Of a stretch of DNA of 7,637 bases, positions 6,460-7,637 are shown in pieces. A program made the position numbers and the translations under genes. Numbering within the stretch: position 1 is the stretch's first letter; every line of letters starts with the position of its first letter. The stretch covers positions 1-7,637 of the forward strand of contig DAOWCC010000119.1 in assembly GCA_030639665.1 (NCBI GenBank). Reading direction: 5' to 3'. Source of the stretch: Elusimicrobiota bacterium (GTDB taxonomy: Bacteria; Elusimicrobiota; Elusimicrobia; Elusimicrobiales; UBA9959). The notes beneath the pieces are model-generated. The model was not told where the DNA came from. It saw only the letters and a program-made list of their open reading frames with translations, and did no database searches.

Positions 6460-6537
6460 TGGCTGGAGGTTTGGTAAAACACTGTTTTTTTGAAATCCCG
6501 CTTATAGAGTTGTTCCATACTAAAGCTTAGACGGGAT

Positions 6538-6572
6538 AAAAAAAACGGGAAGTGGTTAAGCTTCCCGTTTTT
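6538..6572 (-). terminator. Intrinsic terminator after rplM-rpsI (bidirectional shape)
   Basis: The minus-strand RNA forms a perfect stem AACGGGAAG/CTTCCCGTT (6544-6552 with 6561-6569) around an 8-base loop, flanked by A and T runs that lengthen the stem. Eight T residues follow (6545 down to 6538). It lies 22 bases after the rpsI stop. The T run on the plus side (6568-6572) would let it stop transcription from the other direction too. Confidence 0.9.
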
Positions 6573-6594
6573 AGATTGTAAGACAATACAGAGA

Positions 6595-7002
6595 TTATCT
6601 TTTTGAAAACTGAAAGCGTTTTCTGGCTTTTGGCTGACCCGGTTTCTTTCTTTCCACCATTCTGGGGTCTCTCGTTAAAAAACCGGCTTTTTTCATGGAA
6701 GTTTTAAAAGTATCTCCCATTGAGGCAATGGCTCTCGCTATGCCGTGGCGAATTGCTCCGGCTTGGCTCGAAATGCCTCCGCCTTCAACTTTAATGTAGC
6801 AGTCAAAGGTTTTGTCTTTCGTATACTCAAAAGGGGATTGAATAACATTTTTGAGTCTGGAATTATTTCCAAAATACGAGTCCATGGTTCTTGAATTAAC
6901 GGTGATTTTATTCGCGCCTTCTTCGAGAAGCCTTATTTGAGCGACGGATGTTTTGCGTCTTCCTGTCGCTGATATGAAATTTCTTGATTTTATTTGGGCC
7001 AT
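6595..7002 (-). CDS. rpsI: 30S ribosomal protein S9
   Basis: This 135-residue protein is S9, a head protein of the 30S subunit whose C-terminal tail reaches the P-site tRNA. Family hallmarks are the ATGRRKTSVAQIRL start, the YFGNNSRLKNVIQSPFEY segment, the glycine-rich VEGGGISSQAGAIRHGIARA core, and the basic end LTRDPRMVERKKPGQPKARKRFQFSKR with its terminal Lys-Arg. Length is normal. GAGG lies six bases before the ATG, which fixes the start. It begins 15 bases after the rplM stop and ends 22 bases before a strong terminator, so rplM and rpsI form a two-gene transcription unit, as in most bacteria. Confidence 0.97.
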   Translation of the reverse strand: MAQIKSRNFISATGRRKTSVAQIRLLEEGANKITVNSRTMDSYFGNNSRLKNVIQSPFEYTKDKTFDCYIKVEGGGISSQAGAIRHGIARAIASMGDTFKTSMKKAGFLTRDPRMVERKKPGQPKARKRFQFSKR

Positions 7003-7017
7003 AATTGTCCTCTTATA

Positions 7018-7482
7018 TTAGCTCTGTTTCTTTTCTGAAGCGGCTGTGGTTTTTTTAGTGACGGCCGGATTTGGAAATTGAGTCTGTTCTCCGGGGAATA
7101 TTCTAAGTCTTTTAAGTCTTCTGTCTCTGAGACGATTGGACGCGAGCATTCTTTTGACCGCGAGATAAATAATTTTGGTCGGATCTTTCGCCAATTGTCT
7201 TTTATAGGGAGTTGTTTTTGCTCCGCCGGCATAGCCGGAGTGAGTAAAATAGAATTTATCTTCCATTTTATTTCCGGTAATTCTGACTTTGGCTGCATTG
7301 GTCACAACAACAAAATCTCCACAATCAATATGCGGTGTAAAAACTCTTTTATGCTTGCCTATTAAAAGGGAAGCCGCTTTTGTGGATAATCTTCCGAGAA
7401 TCGCATCGCGAGCGTCTATAAAATGCCATTTTCGGGTTTTTTCCATTTCTTTCGGATTAGGTAAAGTTGTTTTCTGTATCAT
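7018..7482 (-). CDS. rplM: 50S ribosomal protein L13
   Basis: From the ATG at 7480-7482 this is a 154-residue L13, an early-assembly protein of the 50S subunit. Typical parts are RKWHFIDARDAILGRLSTKAA, then LLIGKHKRVFTPHIDCGDFVVVTNAAKVRITGNK, the HSGYAGGAKTTPYK segment and VKRMLASNRLRDRRLKRLRIF. The C-terminus differs from the common YxGxxHPHxAQ ending: after IFPGEQTQF there is a Lys/Thr/Ala-rich tail of about 20 residues. The start is uncertain. An ATG at 7513-7515 would add 11 residues, and a GGAGGG at 7504-7509 lies 21 bases from the preferred ATG, too far to serve it, but close to an in-frame TTG at 7498-7500. I prefer 7482 because family members begin about there. rpsI follows after 15 bases. 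Confidence 0.93.
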   Translation of the reverse strand: MIQKTTLPNPKEMEKTRKWHFIDARDAILGRLSTKAASLLIGKHKRVFTPHIDCGDFVVVTNAAKVRITGNKMEDKFYFTHSGYAGGAKTTPYKRQLAKDPTKIIYLAVKRMLASNRLRDRRLKRLRIFPGEQTQFPNPAVTKKTTAASEKKQS

Positions 7483-7561
7483 AGGTATTAATGATAGCAA
7501 ATTCCCTCCACTCATTACAATATCTTAGATTAGCGTCCATCCCAAATTTTTCCTTCATGGC

Positions 7562-7608
7562 AGAAGTTTCTTCTTTCAACGGCTCCCTTGCCAAAAAACG
7601 CCGTTGAA
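7562..7608 (-). promoter_or_regulatory. Structured leader upstream of rplM (two adjacent hairpins), or plus-strand terminator
   Basis: Two inverted repeats touch end to end: a perfect 9-bp stem TTCAACGGC/GCCGTTGAA (7575-7583 with 7600-7608, 16-base loop) and a 5-bp stem AGAAG/CTTCT (7562-7566 with 7570-7574, 3-base loop). In minus-strand RNA they lie in front of rplM, where other bacteria carry autoregulatory L13 leaders. On the plus strand the large stem is followed by GTTTTT, as in a terminator, but I see no plus-strand gene ending there. The rest of 7516-7637 holds no recognisable gene and no convincing promoter; short open frames on the minus strand match nothing I know. Confidence 0.4.
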
Positions 7609-7637
7609 GTTTTTCCTGTGGGAATGTATTCGTTTCC

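Noticed and set aside
6495..6537. Inverted repeat ATCCCG/CGGGAT upstream of the helical protein gene as an operator or antiterminator
   Set aside because: The arms are only 6 bp with a 31-base gap and do not extend, so chance is the simpler explanation.
6990..7298. A 102-codon minus-strand open frame overlapping rplM
   Set aside because: It lies within the well-supported L13 gene in another frame, has a composition unlike a real protein and matches no family.
7530..7637. A partial minus-strand frame of 35 codons at the right edge as the tail of an upstream gene
   Set aside because: Its translation matches nothing I recognise, another frame is equally open, and the segment contains the hairpin, so coding is not supported.
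1..7637. tRNA genes, CRISPR arrays, insertion sequences and phage genes
   Set aside because: I saw no cloverleaf, spaced direct repeats, transposase motifs or flanking target duplications anywhere in the window.

Overview
The window is a compact, AT-rich bacterial segment in which every gene I can support lies on the minus strand. Reading in the direction of transcription (from high to low coordinates) the order is: rplM (L13), rpsI (S9), a strong terminator, a helical protein of unknown function, a secreted 5'-nucleotidase, a lipoprotein paralogue of that nucleotidase, a membrane-anchored protein resembling class B acid phosphatases, a HIT-family hydrolase, rpsU (S21) and dnaG (primase), which runs off the left edge.

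The signal peptide, the lipobox and the periplasm-type phosphatases point to a Gram-negative bacterium. Strong Shine-Dalgarno sites precede rpsI, rpsU and the 5'-nucleotidase, while several other genes have weak sites or none. The general look fits an uncultured lineage such as Elusimicrobiota or a neighbouring phylum, but that is an impression and not a demonstrated placement. TAA ends six of the eight complete genes, so UAA is a true stop codon in this genome.

The right part (6595-7482) is the ordinary rplM-rpsI ribosomal pair, closed by an intrinsic terminator at 6538-6572; a hairpin-forming leader lies upstream of rplM. The left part (1-1630) is the conserved rpsU-dnaG core of the macromolecular synthesis operon, with a good promoter before rpsU and a GC-rich hairpin between the two genes. 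The dnaG frame contains one in-frame TAA exactly between the N-terminal primase region and the TOPRIM catalytic glutamate, although the frame is open and homologous on both sides.

The middle part (2099-5840) is the most unusual. Three consecutive genes encode exported proteins with phosphatase folds. The first is a normal 5'-nucleotidase with all metal ligands. The second is a lipoprotein paralogue that has lost nearly all of them. The third is a membrane-anchored HAD protein of the acid phosphatase class B type whose nucleophile and other catalytic residues are replaced. One catalytically competent enzyme beside two apparently inactive relatives, both with intact long reading frames, suggests a nucleotide- or phosphate-related envelope system in which the degenerate members bind or scaffold rather than hydrolyse. 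That role is inference.
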